From: Chinchilla lanigera
Lineage: Eukaryota; Chordata; Mammalia; Rodentia; Chinchillidae
DNA length: 64,000 bases
NCBI RefSeq assembly: GCF_000276665.1
Contig: NW_004955465.1
Span: 6,467,070-6,531,069 of the forward strand
Direction: 5' to 3'
Positions 12,123 through 26,300 of this stretch are shown in pieces. The stretch's first letter is position 1. Each line of letters opens with the position of its first letter. Both the position numbers and the translations under genes were made by a program. The notes beneath the pieces were generated by a model that had not been told where the DNA came from, ran no database searches, and was given only the letters and a program-made list of their open reading frames with translations.

Positions 12123-14070
12123 AAAAGATGTCACACAATCTTTGCCCTGCTTCTGTGCCTAAGGTTCCAGAATCGAGTAGGTAAAGCTTTTCTATAATGT
12201 CTACCCCACCTGTGGAAAACTTTAAAATGGCTCCCACTAAACAAAGCTGTCTACAGAAAGGTGGAAGTCCTCGGAGGAGGGAGGCAGCCTCACCCCACAA
12301 AGCCACAGGCTGTGGAGGCTGCCGGGGCCCAGTGTCCAAGCGCTGGGTGAAGTCCTCCCTGCTCCTGCTCAGCATTCCTGGGCCGTCTCCTGCAGGAGGC
12401 TGGGCCAGGAGGAACTGGGGTAAATCCAGCCTTCCAAGCTTTCCTTCACAAGAAAGGAGGACGGTGTGGACATCAGCCGCGACGACGCCGGGGAATGTTC
12501 AAAGCTCGGCACTTAGAAAGTACTCCATGGCTACCTACTGGGAGACCAAGGCAGGCGGATCGCACACACACCCCAGGAGCTCTTTTCCAGCTGGGAAGCC
12601 CGCTCTGGTTGGGTCCCTCTTCCTCCTGCAGCAGCTCCGTTGCTGATGAATTCCAGTACCCGAGGGATCCGTGGGAGTCAGGTCCCTGGAGCCCTCGTGG
12701 ACCCCGGAATCCAGGGTGCTCCAGTGCCAGGTATCAGCCGGCATAGGATTTGCACTGAGTGAACGGGTGTCCTCCTGGTCCTTTAATTGGCTCAACGACT
12801 TAAACACTGCATATGAGTGACTGCTCCGTAAGTAGCTGCCAGGCCTATTATTTAGGAAACAGTGACAAGGAAAACAGCCCACCTGCTTCACTCAGCGGCA
12901 CCTGTGTGGGACAGGAGGACCAGGGTGCTGGGGACAGAGCCCTATGATGTGGCAGGAGGTCTCTGCGTTTGTGTGGGTTAGCATGGTGCTCAAGTTTTGC
13001 TATTTTGGAACTTTCCAGAATTTTTTTTCTGAATTATCTTTGATCCATGACTAGTTGGCTCTGTGGATACAGAACCTGGAGATACGGAGGCCCACCGGCA
13101 TGTGTGCCCAGGCTGGGCTCAACTTTCCATCCTCCTGCCTCAGCCTCCCAAGCGCTGGGATTACAGGTGCGCATCACAGCACTCAGCTAAGAAGGTGCCT
13201 CACAAAAACAGCAGCGAGTGTCTGGGTCCGATCTCCTGGCGTCCCTAACATACCCGCCCTACCGAGGCCCCTGGAGGCCAGGCGTGGGGGACAGAGCTTG
13301 GCTTCTCCGGAGAAAGCTGTCCAGGTGACACGGAGGCAAAATTCCAGCTTTCTGGCTGCCTGGGCTTGAAGCCAAGATCCTGGAAAAAAAGTCCTTCAAA
13401 GATCTTAAGGATGAAAAAGCATTTTATAAGGAAGGGAGAAGAAGAGAGACCAGAGGAGGCAAGATCTCGGCTTGGTCGTGTTCGGGGTTTGTGACTCCAG
13501 GGGCTTCTCTCTTTGTGTTTCTGTGCATGCCGGCAGGCTCGCAAGAGCCACCAGCAGCGTGACAGCAAGTGTGGGGTCCGTCTCCCAGGGCTGCGTCTCT
13601 GAGGGGCGCAGAGTGGGCACGGTGTGGACCACTTGACCCCCGAGGCTCTGCACGCGCCCTGGGGAGCTGCAGGTGGGACCAGCCTGGCGGCTCACGCTGT
13701 CCCCGGCTGGAGGGGCAGGACTGTCCTGTAGCCCATGCCTCTGAGGTGCAGAGGGGGTCCGCGAGCTGGTGGCCTGTTGGGAGCGTCCCCTGTCACATGC
13801 ACTTCCAAGAGATTGGGGGACAGTCAGGGGATAGCCGGGGCTGCCTGTCCTGCTCCAGAGCTGAGGCCAGTGGCCAAGAACACCTGTGATGCCCCTGCTG
13901 GGCCCTGCCCCTGTCACCTGCTACCCCTGCCATAGGTGGCTGCCAACGCCTCAGCCTCCCAGGAGTCTGAAAAATGAACAGCAGAACCAAGCACGGCCCC
14001 TTAGCACCTCCCGTGTCCGTTCTGGGCTCTGATGGGTGCTGCTGTCCGGAGGCTTACTTTCTTCCCTTTT
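12123..14070. other. Intergenic DNA without recognised gene
   Basis: GC-rich, with one inverted B1 piece at 13098-13190. Open frames occur on both strands but none resembles a known protein. Confidence 0.55.
13098..13190 (-). repeat. B1 SINE fragment
   Basis: Inverted B1 left part ('tcctcctgcctcagcctccc...gctgggattacaggtgc'). Confidence 0.75.
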
Positions 14071-14074
14071 GGCA

Positions 14075-14328
14075 GTGCCAGGGGCAGAACCGGGTCCTCG
14101 TGTGAGCTGGGCAGGTGCTCTGCCACGGGGCTATATCCCAGCACACAAGGCACCCTTTGCTGTTGTTTGTATTTTGTTTTTAGTTTTTTGCTTGCTTGTT
14201 TTTTGAGACAGGGTCTCGCCATGTAGCCCAGGCCAGCCTGGAGCTCACTATACTGGGCTGAAATTCAAAGTGCTCCTGCCTCAGCCTCCCAGAGAGCTGG
14301 GATGACAGGCGCACACCACCGCAAGTTC
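14075..14328 (-). repeat. B1-ID dimer SINE
   Basis: Inverted diverged ID unit (14080-14145), then T-rich linker, then inverted B1 (14190-14325). Confidence 0.65.
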
Positions 14329-14329
14329 A

Positions 14330-15130
14330 TGAGGCGCTGCTTAAAGAGACTCACTCCTGGGGTCTGGCCGGAGGCCGCAGCAGAAGTATAAAAGCCGAGT
14401 GACCTTTTACAGTAAACCTGACCTTACAGACTTTAGGTTCCATTTCCCAGGTCCACGCCCCCACCCAAATTAATTAAAATAAAATAGTAAAATAAAAGAC
14501 AAGGCCCCCCCCAAGCCCAGCAAAGTTGGTGAAAACCCACAGCAGCCATACAGTTCATTAACTGTATTTTTTCACATGTATTCAACACTGAACTGTTGCC
14601 TTCTTTACACTTATGGAACCAGGTGTGTCTCACACCCAGACGTCGGTCTCTGCAGGTCTTGTTAAGGTACTGCGTTATTTTAGAGCAAAACAACTCGCAA
14701 GTGGATACACTGCGGAGCTCGGCAGTTTCCAGTGATTAAATCCCCACCAAGCCCATGGCGCAGCCGTCCGCAGTCCGGGCCGCTGCGCCCTCCAGCGGCG
14801 GAGCTCGCGGCAGGGCGAAGCCAAAACCCCTGCAGAAGCCGCCGGTTTCTCCGCGGACCACTCTGGACCTCTCTGGCTACGGATACTCCTTGACAAAGCC
14901 CACGCGCAGAGCCTTGTCTCGCGTAGTACATACGCCCTTTCCTCGTCTCAGAGTCCGGGAATCTCGTGTTGCTGCTGGCCGAGACACACTTCTGTCCGTT
15001 AAGCTAATAAATCGCATTCTTTATTTTTAAAAAGCCGCTTGACCAGATGATCCATGCCAAAACACAAACCTGACCTGTGTGGTAACTGGCATTTTGGGTT
15101 CCATCCCCAACACTGTAACAAAAAAAAAAA
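14330..15130. other. Isolated CpG-rich block with polyadenylation-like signal
   Basis: About 14700-15010 is markedly CpG-rich in otherwise ordinary intergenic DNA. It contains a 91-codon frame (14755-15030) and an AATAAA near 15006. I recognise no protein similarity. A solo LTR, the end of a retrocopy or an orphan CpG island are all possible. Confidence 0.4.
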
Positions 15131-16512
15131 AAAAAGGAATTCCAACGGATCCCTTGTTTAAATGGTTCTTTTCTAAATCATTCATGTTACGTAAGAGTGT
15201 GATACAGGATGTACAGCTATCTTCTCATATGTTGTGATCAGGGATTAATTCATTAGTTGCATGATAATCAAACGGTCTTACAAGGCCAAAACGAAAATGT
15301 TATTACGATCTTCATGCAGGTTAAGCAGAGCAAGAGTACCGGCCTGAGCAGGGAAGGAGGCTGAGGCAGGGTGCGGCACTGGCCCTGGGCGCTGCCCCAG
15401 GTGGTCATGGGTAATGCGGACCAGGTGGGTGCGAGGGGGCCGAGGACCCGCAGCAAAACTCGTGTTCCTTTTCGTGAACCAGAGGGGTCTTCCGATGCCT
15501 GGGACAGCCTCATCTTCGCTTAGAAAGACAGCGTGTTTCTCACTCCAATATCCATCGAGATGTGCCACGTTTCAGGCACGCTTCTAGGTGCTGGGCTACA
15601 GAACAGAACCAAGACAAAGCCCTGCCCTGGCGGGGCGCTCGCTCTGGCGGAGGGACCCGCGAAGTCGCGCAGCTCTGTCCCTGCCGGAATCCGGCCCCTC
15701 GCGCCAGGGGAGGCCGGCTGCAGTTCCATGTCGCCGTGCGGACACTGTACCGTAAGACAAACATCAGATTTAGCAAAATTGAGAGGTCTATGGGCATTTG
15801 TCCAACACAGAAATCCTCTAACTTCATCCACGTGGGGAGCCTGCACGCGGGACCCAAAGGACACGCATTGACCAGCTCTTCCTCGCTCCGCCTCGAGGCC
15901 TGTTCGCTTCGGCTGTTTCGGTACTTCGGTCCCGGCGGCTTGGCCCGTGCCCTGGGTCCCCAACCCAGCTGCCCCAGCACAGTGGCCGGAAGCAGAGAGG
16001 AAGCAATGTCCCAGCGGCCAGGCAGGTCACCTCCCTCATCTCCCGCGGCAGCGCCGGCTGCAGTCCAAGCCTTCAGCACGAGACCTTCGGGGGACATCTC
16101 CATCCAAAGCCTAAGGGGCACTGCGAGTGACACCCAGCTGGGCTGGAGCCTGGAACGACAGTTCTGCCCAGACCCACCTTCTACCCGGCACAAACCCTCG
16201 AGTCTAGGAAAAAATTATTTTTAAAAGCAAAATAACAAATACACAGACACAAAGTAAAACCTTTAAGTGCTCAATATATTTAACATTTTTCTTACAGAGA
16301 TTTTTTTCATAGACAAAAAGGATCATGAAACTAGCACAGTGGTACCTCCGTTTACAAACCTAATTCTTTCCACACTTCTTGTCACAGAATTATTCTAAGA
16401 ATAAAAGGTCGTATAATGGACCCACATGTGCCCATTTCTCAGCGTTAGGAATCAGTAACAATCTGGTCATCTCAGTCATCTGCCATTTTTCTTTGGGAAC
16501 AGGAAGGGAGCT

Positions 16513-16626
16513 TGTTTTGAGACAGGGTCTTGCTGTGTAGCTCAGGCTGGCCTCAAACTCGTGGCAATCCTCCTGCCTCAGACTCCTGAGTGCTGGGATT
16601 ACAGATGTGCGTCACCAAGCCGGGTT
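16513..16626 (-). repeat. B1 SINE
   Basis: Inverted B1 ('ttgagacagggtcttgctgt'). Confidence 0.85.
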
Positions 16627-16674
16627 TAGGAATGGATTATTTTAAAGTAATCCCAGATATTTGTACAAATTTTT

Positions 16675-16783
16675 ATTTTTATTTTTTTGTTGTTTGTTTC
16701 TTCTTCTGGTGCCAGGAATTGAACTCACGACCTTGCGCTTGCCAGGCAGGCGCTTTGCCGCTGAGCTAAACCCCCAGCCCCCT
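16675..16783 (-). repeat. ID SINE
   Basis: Inverted ID consensus ('ggtgccaggaattgaactca...ctaaacccccagccccc') with T-rich tail. Confidence 0.9.
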
Positions 16784-19700
16784 TGTACAGCTTTTTAGAA
16801 CGTAGCCATGGCAGCACTATAAAAAGAACTCTAGGAACTATTCACTTTTAATTTTCCTTCTTCTGTAAACAGAACACCCCAATTTGTTTGTAACTGGCCT
16901 GCTCTAACCAGGATGCAAATGCAACACAGTAAGGCTGGGGCACACCCAACCGTCTGTGACCCTCTGGAGCTTTCCCCAACAGCCCCTGTCTGGAAGCCCC
17001 CTTACCCCAGGTTTGGTTACCTGGAGCTTCCTGGTCTCAGGCACCGCTTGTGTGCCCCGTGAACTATCACATCGGGGTCACAGATTCAGATTTACTGCTT
17101 TCGGGCAGCTGTCAGCTGCTCCGCTGCGGTCACTGAGCCGTGGCTGGCCCTCAGCAACCTTCACAGAGACGCTGCAAGGAAGGCCCCCGCCCCCACATGG
17201 TTACTGGCACTCCAAGGTGCCAGGGTCCCAGGAATGGGGCCTGACTGAGGCCAGATCAGAGCTTGGCCTTCCTTCCACCTCTCCACCTCCTGACCCACCC
17301 CACAGTGCTCTGCAGAAGCCATGGCCAATGCAGCAAAAGCCCTCGCCGACTTTTCTGGGCCCTGCTCCTTACAGACACTTCAAATGTCTTCACCTTTCAC
17401 CAGCAGCCAGAAAACCTTTCATTTCACTTGCTTTCTGCCCAAAGGACCGTGAAGTCACAGCAATAAAATAGGACAGGATCAGAGGAGAAGCCGGACAGTC
17501 TCCTACTACAAAACGAGCTACAGTACCCAGGGAAAGGAGGGCACTCCTGACCTGGCTCCTGCTGCTGAACACCAAGGTTTTCTAAAACACTTTGAGTCCA
17601 TTTCCATTAGGTTAGAGAAAAAGCTGAAGAAAAACAGGTGTGGGCCAAGAGCCGGGGACGCACACCGGACCACACCTGGGTGCAGGCTGCCGCAGTCCCA
17701 GCCTCTTCCCTCCAGTGACAAGACCTGCCTGGGCACAGCTCTGTCCCCATCTGCTTTCTCCACAATGTGAGGAACAGCAGTGTAGGAGAGCAAAGATCCT
17801 GGAATTGGAAGCACTGATAAGACTCCAGGGAACTTCCAGAAACACCTTCCTTATCTGGAGTGTGAGAAAACAGTACGATGGAAAAACCAGACACAGGCAA
17901 CAAGGGACAAGATTACGACTTGGCTCTAGGCCCAAAGATCTAGACCAAAGTCACTGTACAGCGAAGGAACCACGAACACCAAAACTGCCACCGAGCAAGG
18001 CGAGCTCAGTCATCAAGGTCAGCAAGTGGCTCTGCAGAGTTAACCTGCGATTAGGGTCCTTCTCTCAGGGCTTCTGATAAGAAAGGCACATAGGAGATAA
18101 CTTCAGATGAGAGTGGCTAGAGCACGTCTTCGCGATTCTCTGCCACAGCCTCCATCCCAGACTGTCACTGGAAACAGCCACGTCAACAAGAGGCCAGAAG
18201 GCTTCCATGTTCCAAATCATGAAGCTTTACGGGCCGGCGCACACCGGTACCCTCCCCCGGAGCAGGGTCAGAGAATAAACGGCCCCCGCCGGCCAACCCA
18301 CTTTCAGCCACACGGACCGATTCCAAATTAGGAAAGTGCATGCGATTCAGCACGAGACAGCGCCCGAGGAGCTGCCACCGGCTGCGAACAGACCTCACCA
18401 CTGAGCAGGAGCAGCAGACACAAGAACTGCAGCATCTTGAAGGTGAAGCTCCCCACCCGTGCACAGCACTGGTGAGCCGGCCCGGCTTTCCCTTTGCCGC
18501 GTTTATTACAGACCCCGGCCATTTCACTGAAATTCTGTCTCACCTTCTCAACTGTAAGCTCAGGGAGGGAAGGAGGATATTAGGAGCACAATAAAACTGG
18601 ACTTGCATTTTCAAAACCCAACTTCCCCTGATAACCTATCAAACAAGCAGGTGCAAGCTGAGGTTTCAGTGGGAACTAGGGGTTTTTACACACAACAGTC
18701 TGACTGTAATGGTTAAAACAGCCATTTCTAACAAAGTATATGCCAAGAAATGAAAACTGTAAAAAACCTAGTAATTCAATACTTCTGCTCTGCGGCCCTG
18801 TGAGACCGTGTCTCCCCCACCGTGAGGCTGACCGCCCCCCCAGTGTCCCCACCCAGTTCCGAGGCCAGAGACCCCGAAGCCGCCCTCACTTTCTCGCCCA
18901 TCCTCACCTCCTCCCCAGCGCGTCCACTGCTGCCATCCTGGACGGAGCCAGCAGCACCTCCTGGGGTTAGGGCAGAAGACGCACCCTTCCTCGCCCAACC
19001 CTGCTTCCTGCTTTCCAGGCGGAGCCAGGGGGTGGCAGCCTTCCTCGGCTCAAGGCCTGGAAGCATCCCCACCCCTCTGAGCACATCTCCTGCTTTCTCC
19101 TGGACACTGCAGCCTCGGGCACATGCTGCCCGTGCCCCTGCCCACTGCCCGCTCTGCCTGGCACGCTCGCCCCTTCCAGAAGCTCAGCTTCCTCAACTAT
19201 CTGACCCAATACCATCTCTTGCTGCGGTCTTTCTCAGGAACCTGTTTTAATGGCTGGAACAGAAGACCACAGAGTGAAACAAGCCAGACCAGTGGCTCAC
19301 GTTCTCTCTGACATACAAAACCTTAAGGAGCGACAACACGAAAGTAGAAGACAAACGTAGCGAACAGGAAGCAGCGGGGGGAGGAGCAGAACTCCCTGTG
19401 TGCTCTATGCACACACGAGCACAGCCAGGGAAACCCGCCGCTGTGTACAGCTCACGCGCGAACAGGCGAAGGAAAGGAAACAAGCTGCACACCGCCTTGC
19501 CGGGCAGCCTCTCTGCTTGGCACAGAACTCAGCCTCCACTACCATTTCACTCGTTCTAACGCGTTATCTTCCGGCCAAATGCAAACTACCCAAAGGTTTC
19601 TGTCTGTTTTGTTCACCGCGCTACCTAGCACCTCAAATACTCAAACGTCTGACGAACAAATAGCTGGAAGGCTGTGTAGTGAACAGCTGCAGAATGAATC

Positions 19701-19915
19701 GTGTCACTGCCGGCCGGTGCTGAGAAGAATGAGCTGTGGCCGGGGAGCACACCCACCCCCGCAGCAGCGAGGCTCCCTTTCATATAAACCACGGCCGTGT
19801 AACCAATGACTCTGGACAAGGAAAGAAAAAAACACTTCCCTGAGTTTGCCCAAAGTGCCTCATAATCACGTAAAGGTCACGCATGTGCCTCACAGTGAAG
19901 TATTTAGAATGCTTC

Positions 19916-20078
19916 GGAGTCGGGCGTGGTGGCACACGCCTGTAATCTCAGCATTTGGGAGGCTGAGGCACGAGGACCTTGCAAGTTCAAGACCAGCGTG
20001 AGCTACACTGTGAGCTCAAGGTCAGTCTGAACTACATGGTGAGACCCGGTCTCAAAAAAAAAAACAAAAAAACCCCAA
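19916..20078 (+). repeat. B1 SINE
   Basis: Full-length B1 with internal duplication and long A/CAAA tail, just 3' of RIOK1. Confidence 0.85.
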
Positions 20079-20269
20079 AACGATGCTTCTGAAACATATT
20101 TTACAGGAGAAAATACATATAAAAATAAACATCCCTATGAAGTTCTTCACTCCGTAAATCCTCTGTCCACTGCAGAGTTGGTGACGGCCCGGGCGGTCGC
20201 TGGGGCGCAAGGACACAGGCGCTCCGCCGCGCGGAAGGGGCTGGGCGTGGCCACGCCTGCGCAGCTCCC

Positions 20270-20380
20270 CTATTTGCCTTTCTTGGTCTTGGCGGTCTTC
20301 TCCTTCCTTTTCTTCACATGCTTAGGAATTTTGTTTTTCCTTTTCTCTCTCTGGGCCTCCTTGACCATCTTTTTTCTTTC
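20270..20380 (-). CDS. RIOK1: RIOK1 coding exon 17 (terminal, basic tail)
   Basis: 111 nt including TAG (20272-20270), acceptor TTCCCAG|. It encodes [20 protein letters not shown] and [16 protein letters not shown], the basic C-terminus of RIOK1. The 3' UTR continues toward lower coordinates. I could not fix its end because no obvious AATAAA lies close by on this strand. Confidence 0.95.
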   Translation of the reverse strand, partial: ERKKMVKEAQREKRKNKIPKHVKKRKEKTAKTKKGK

Positions 20381-23300
20381 CTGGGAAAACACAAACCAAA
20401 AATCCCATCAGTGCATTCATTTGGAACACTATATGTGTGTTACTTCCGCTGAGTAATCACCTACACACGGAAGGAGAAAAGAGTATAATTTTAAAAAAAA
20501 GAAAAACTGTGCGTGGGTTGGTGGTGGAAACCAAGGTAAATTTTTGAGCTTTTGCGGGGCGCAGTTCTGAGGACTGAACCCGGTGCCCTCGCACTGCGCT
20601 GCAACCCCAGCCCTTTCACTTTGAGACAGGGTTTCATTAAGTCGCTAAGTTGTCCAGGCTGGGCCCAAATTTGTGATCTTCCTGCCTCAGCCTCCCAGAA
20701 CGCTGGGATTACAGGTGTGCACTACCACCCCCAACTTTGAGCTCTCTCACAGAAATGCAAAGACAGCCAGCGCATCAGAAATACTGCTACGGTGAATGTG
20801 ATCAGTGTGTGTCTAGAATGAAGCAGTGAAGTCTAACTTAAACAACAAGTGTCTCTGTGGATGCGACTGTTCACAAGTTCCATGTTCTAACAGAAACGAA
20901 GGCTGCAAAGAGACAAAACGTTCGCCTCCGGTGGACAGAGCAATATCCTAGCAGTGGGGTCTGTCTCTCCCGAGTCTTAGGACCCTAAGTTGGTAAGGCC
21001 GAAAGGGTTAAACGGTGACTGAGGAGTAAGCGGCAGCGGCCGTGCCCCACAGCCTCTCACGTCTGGGTGAGGGTGAAGGGCGCGGGCAGGCGCTGGCTCT
21101 TCGCGCTTCGCTGCAGCACCGCTCTAACGCAGCCCGTGCGCGCGGGACCGACCACCGCTGCCGCTCAGTGTGCTGGGCTGGGGGTGTCCAGAGCTCCTCC
21201 CAGCAGCTCAGACCTCAGACGGCGCCACCCCTAGAACCAAGGGTCCCCCTTAGGGTCTGAAGCTGTAATCACAGGCACCATGGAGCTCAGCCCGATCCTG
21301 AGCAGACAGAAAAGAGGGCAGCTATGCCGCTGGGGCGCTGGGGCGCCTGCCCACCTTCCTGTCCACGTCTGGGTCCGTGGTGTGCTTCTGGCCCCGCGCG
21401 TGGCCCCCCTGCTCCTCAGAGTCACTGTCGGAATTCAAGGAGCTCCCTGCATCTTCGGAGTCAGAACAAGTCTTCTCCTGATCTTCCTTTTCTAGGAGTG
21501 CAGGTACCTTTAAATTATTACAGAACCACGTTACTGAAAGCCAACTAGCTCTCTGGCACTATTAAACATGTCAGTGTTAGAATTCCAGTTTTAACGTTGC
21601 AGACATACTCTGAAAAATAATATCAAAACAGCAGGAATGATACAGAGAGAAAGCTCACTAACAGCCGTTCCAGGGGGCCCAGAACACACCCAAGTGAGGG
21701 CGTGGGCTTCCCAGGCCCTGAGATCAGCACCAGCACTGTCGCTGCCCTCCACACATAGGAGGGGCAGGCTGGGCTGCGGAGGGACCGGAACCACGCCCGC
21801 GCCTCGCAGCTGGAGACTTATCCGTGTGCCCTCGGCTGTTTCCCTATGAACTTCATTTCTACCAACAAACCAATGCAATCAAGAGGAAAGACAATCTTTG
21901 GCCAAGAAAATTTTTTATGTTTCTGGAAATTCAGCTTTTTTTTTTAAAGCAGAAGAAAGCAGTTTTTAAAAGAGGGTAGTTTCTTTATATAGTAAGATCT
22001 TTAAAAAAAATAAAAAATAAAGTAAGATCTTTAAAGGCAATTGTACAGGGGGCTGGGGATTTAGCTCAGCGGCACAGCGCCTGCCCCACAAGCACAAGGT
22101 CGTGAGTTCGATTCCCGGTACCAGAAAACAAACAAACAAAGGGAATTGTACAAAAAAATGTCCTGGCTGGTTGTAATAAAATCTTCATCTTCTAAACTCT
22201 AAACACTAATTCCATATCACTTCCTGTTACGAACTGAGCTTGGTGGCCTATAACCCCAGCGTGCTGCGGGGCTAAGGCAGTGCCCACAATTCGGTTCTTC
22301 CCAGAGAGAAGCCAGCCAACTGTCAAAAAGCAGAATGTGCCCCTCCATTTAAGCAGTTAAGAGTTTTAAAAGAGAACTGCTTTTATTACTAAATTAAAAT
22401 TACTTAATCACTGCTTGTCTAAAATGTAACACAGAGCAAGACTGCTTTAAAACACAGCAATTTAATTGTAAAACCATTTGCTTTCCGTTTTATGTCCATC
22501 AGTTTTACAGAACCACGAACACACGCTCTTCTTACCTTCTGAACTCCTGACAAATCTTTCTTCAATCCTGTGACCGTCTGGTACAGAATCTTGCAGCCAA
22601 AAGGGAAAGACCACCAGAATCAGCATAGATTCGACAGACACATTGCACAATCAAAAACACTGTGGCTGAAGGACTGGCACAAATACAGACTATTATGGGT
22701 GTTACTCGTGTCCCCACGCAGGCCAAATCCAATCTGGCACCTGGTGGTTCTTACATATAAGCATTTGCAATCTGCTGATGCACGGTCTGAACCCCGTGAA
22801 GCGAAATGGTATCTCTTTCCCCAGATAAGCTCTCCTTTTTCCTGTTAGCATACTACCACAGGCTACATTCAGCTATTACCAAAGGCATTTTTAATTTCAT
22901 GAACGAACGTTCTGGTGAAATTTTTTATCTTGATACTTATGGACCAGCTTCAATTTTGCTTCTTGGCTTACAAAGCCTAAAATATTTACTGTCTGGCCCT
23001 TTAATACAAAAATTCATCCCAAAATACACACGTTAACGAAGTGTGTATGTCGACAGATCCAGGGTAACCCCTCACAGCTGGTCTCCCGGGAAACCCTCAC
23101 TCTTGCGTAATTACTTTGCGGGGCTCAGTTACATGCATCTCGCCCTCATACACACACCCTGCCTCCTTGTGTACCCAGGGAACAGGGGGACACGTGCACA
23201 CAAAGGGGATGTGCGCATCCTGCTAGCTCAGAGCACGCACTCTGGGCCAAGGAGCTCGGGACGGGTTCGGGACGGGCTTGCACAGGGCACAGCTCACAGA

Positions 23301-26300
23301 CCCAGCTACTCACGTTGTCCTGCTGTGCATTCATGGCCATGTCCTCCTCCTTTAGCTTCATCATTATATCCATGTCCCTTTCATAATTCTTCACTTCGTT
23401 CAAGGTTCTGGGAATATATGCTCGCTTAAACACCTGCAAGATGGTGGGGGAGCCGAATCAACATGGTTAGTGGCCTGCATCCGCCGGTCCCTCAGTCCCC
23501 TCACCCCTACAAGCCCCGGAGGAACCTGAGTCTACCACCAGCTCCCATGAGAACTCAGCCCAGCCAGCTGCACGCACTGGTGCTGCCAAAAGCAATCTGC
23601 TACTAATCATCCAACACTACATTTTTTGTATGTTTTATTTTAAGGAAAAAATTCCCATTAGTACAGGTCTAACGTTATCCTTCACTCCTCCCACTCCTGT
23701 GCATCCAGAACGCTCCTCTGAGGAGGTGGGAGAGCGACGGCAGCTGCTGCAGGGGACGGCTCCCAGCTGGCTGCCTGGCCGACTCAGGCGACTCACACCA
23801 GGCGCGGTGGTGGTCCCAGCATTCAGAAGGCTGAGGCAGAAAGATCACTGCGACTTCCAAGCCAGCCTGGGCTACACAGTCAATTCAAGGCCCACTTGCA
23901 CTACAAAATGAGACCTGGTCTCCAAAAAACCCAAAGCAACAACAAACAAACAAAAAACCAGAGGCACCTCTTATCAGCCAGCACACTAAGAGGTGCCAGA
24001 ATTTTAAAAAGCAAAAAGCCTGCGAGTCCTTTTTGAAAAATATCCTGACTTCCTCCTACACTAAAACAAAGTTTGTTTTCAGCAAAGGTTTGGTATTTAA
24101 AATCTACAGTATGTATGAAATCAACTTTAAGTAGCTTAAAACTTCAAAACCACCCTCACAATCATCTGGGAAGTGAACTCAAGAGTCTTTGCCCTGAGCT
24201 CCACCCCAGCCCCTTCCAAATTTTATTTTGAGACAGGGGCTCGCTTAGTGATGACTAAATTGCCTGAGCTGGGCTCGAACTTGCAGTCCTCCTGCCTCAG
24301 GCTCCCACAATCTTGGGATTACAGGTGTGCGGCACCACAGCCAGCTCAGGCTTTTGCTTTTTGATTCACACACTCCATCTCTTTAGTTTTTCTCCTCTAG
24401 GACAATGGGGTAATAGACTGGTGCGTGAAACAGAATGAAATGTAACTTATTCAGCTTAGCTCAGTTAAGTTACGCACTATAAAATCAAGGCATGCTCACC
24501 AGCACATACACGTGCTGTATGTGTAAGTAAACCTCAGAACACAAGAGTCCCTTCAGCTGCGAACAGAGAACAAACCCTACCTCTTCGTCCACATGATCTT
24601 GGCTGGATCTTTCTTCCTTAGTCCTCTGAGAGGCTATTTCCATGGCCTTTGAGAGAAAACAAGAGGTCATTCTCCTCTCCTTGGACCCAGACAAGGTGTA
24701 CGCACTCCCCAGTTTCTGTCTGAACTTATTCCAGTCGTCACAGGTATTATCTCGTCACGTCATGCTTCTCAAAGGACTTAGTGAGCTCGGATGGTGCAGG
24801 TTTTCCCTATAGACCTGACCAAAAAGGCTGCCAGTAACAGAAAAACAGATGCAGCAAAGGTGGGGTGCATGCCATGGGGTACTGTGAGCCTCAAAAAAGA
24901 AAGAAACCTTGTCCGACGCTGCAACATGGATGAACTCTGAGGACGCTATTCTAAGTGAAATAAGCCAGTTACGTCAAAGTCAAACACCGCTGACTCTATT
25001 TACAAGAAGCACCAAGAGCGGCAGATTCCCGAAGGCAGGAAGCTGTGGTGCTGCCAAGGGTGGGAGATGTGTAGGCGGGGCAGAGTTCCCGTCTGGGATG
25101 ATGGAAGGTTCTGAACACGCACAGCAGTGTTGCACAGTGAGGCTGGCGAACTTGACGCCACTCAACTGCACATTTACAAATGGCGACAACAGGCCTGGGG
25201 ACGCAGCTCAGCGGCAGAGTGTTGGCCTAGCATGGGCAAGGCCCTGGGTTCAAATCCCAGCACCACAAAAACAAACAAAATTGCTGGAATAGTGAATTTT
25301 ATGACAACTTTAAAAAATTCTATCTTCAGGAAGGCTTCTCAGGAACATGGGAAAATTGGTATCAAAAAACGAGCAGGTCTCCTACTAAATGTTCATGAAG
25401 GCTGACAGCCCATGCAGTCTTGCCAAATGGTCGGCGTTAAGGAACCTGGTTTTTCTACTGGCTCTTTTGTCCTTTCTTTGGCGACGGGGCATCTCTCTGT
25501 GTTGCCCCACTCACTCCTGAATTTGTCGCCTCAAGCAACCTCCATCTCAGCCTCCCAAATGGCTGGGACTTCCAGCACAGCCAGCTTATGCTGTATTTTT
25601 TACTCGGCTGTGACATCAGGCTTACGCAGCTGTCACAGTGAGGAAATTACACCAAGCAGTGTGAGCTTCTCAATTCTGCTGCTCTCGAGTCTCCCTCCGC
25701 GCCCACCTCACCTTAGCGAGGTAAGCGTCCATGTTCTCGGGTGTGATGGACGGGTCTGTGACGAACTCGAAGAGCTCCCGCACGGTCATCACCGCAACGG
25801 CGTGCTTCAGAAAGAAATCTGCCGGGAGGAAAACGGTGACGATAGTTTCATAAGGGAAAAAGTTATTCCAAGTACTGTAGAGAAAAACAAATGCATGCCA
25901 CCTCCCAGTCCATGCTTCACGGCAGGGGACAAGCTAGTGACAAGTGGGGGATGGAACTCAGGGCCTCATGCACGCCAGACAAGTACCTCCCCTGAGATTT
26001 TACATCCCCAGCCTAACTGGGTACAGCACACAGAGGCACAGACAAGCTGGTGGGAAGCCCACCTCCGCCTCACCGTTCACGTTGGTGCAGTCCTTCCGCA
26101 GGAACTCCAGGGCATGCGGGTGGTCGTGCTCCACAGACTGAGACACGTCAATGATGTGCACACCGCCCCCGTGGTACCTGTGGGCAGAGACCACAGGCCG
26201 GGGGCGCTATTTTATTGCATCCTTTGTTTTAAGGAATTCTATTCTTCAGAATATGGGAAACAATTCACAAAATGACCATGCTGGCTAAGTCAGCCTGACT

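Larger units (their letters stand above)
15131..19915. other. Intergenic DNA and RIOK1 3' flank
   Basis: GC-rich around 15560-16210, with overlapping long frames on both strands that I cannot assign. L2-like remnants are possible near 15555-15660 and 19080-19290. SINEs are listed separately. No gene is supported. Confidence 0.5.

Noticed and set aside
13405..13917. 170-codon minus-strand frame
   Set aside because: Low-complexity composition in GC-rich intergenic DNA, no family resemblance.
15540..16224. Overlapping 217- and 220-codon frames on opposite strands
   Set aside because: GC-rich sequence with few stops on either strand, no recognisable similarity, no splice structure.
25412..26275. 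287-codon plus-strand open frame
   Set aside because: It lies antisense to RIOK1 exons 11 and 12 and their intron. The conserved proteins are on the minus strand with proper splice sites, so this frame is a shadow.
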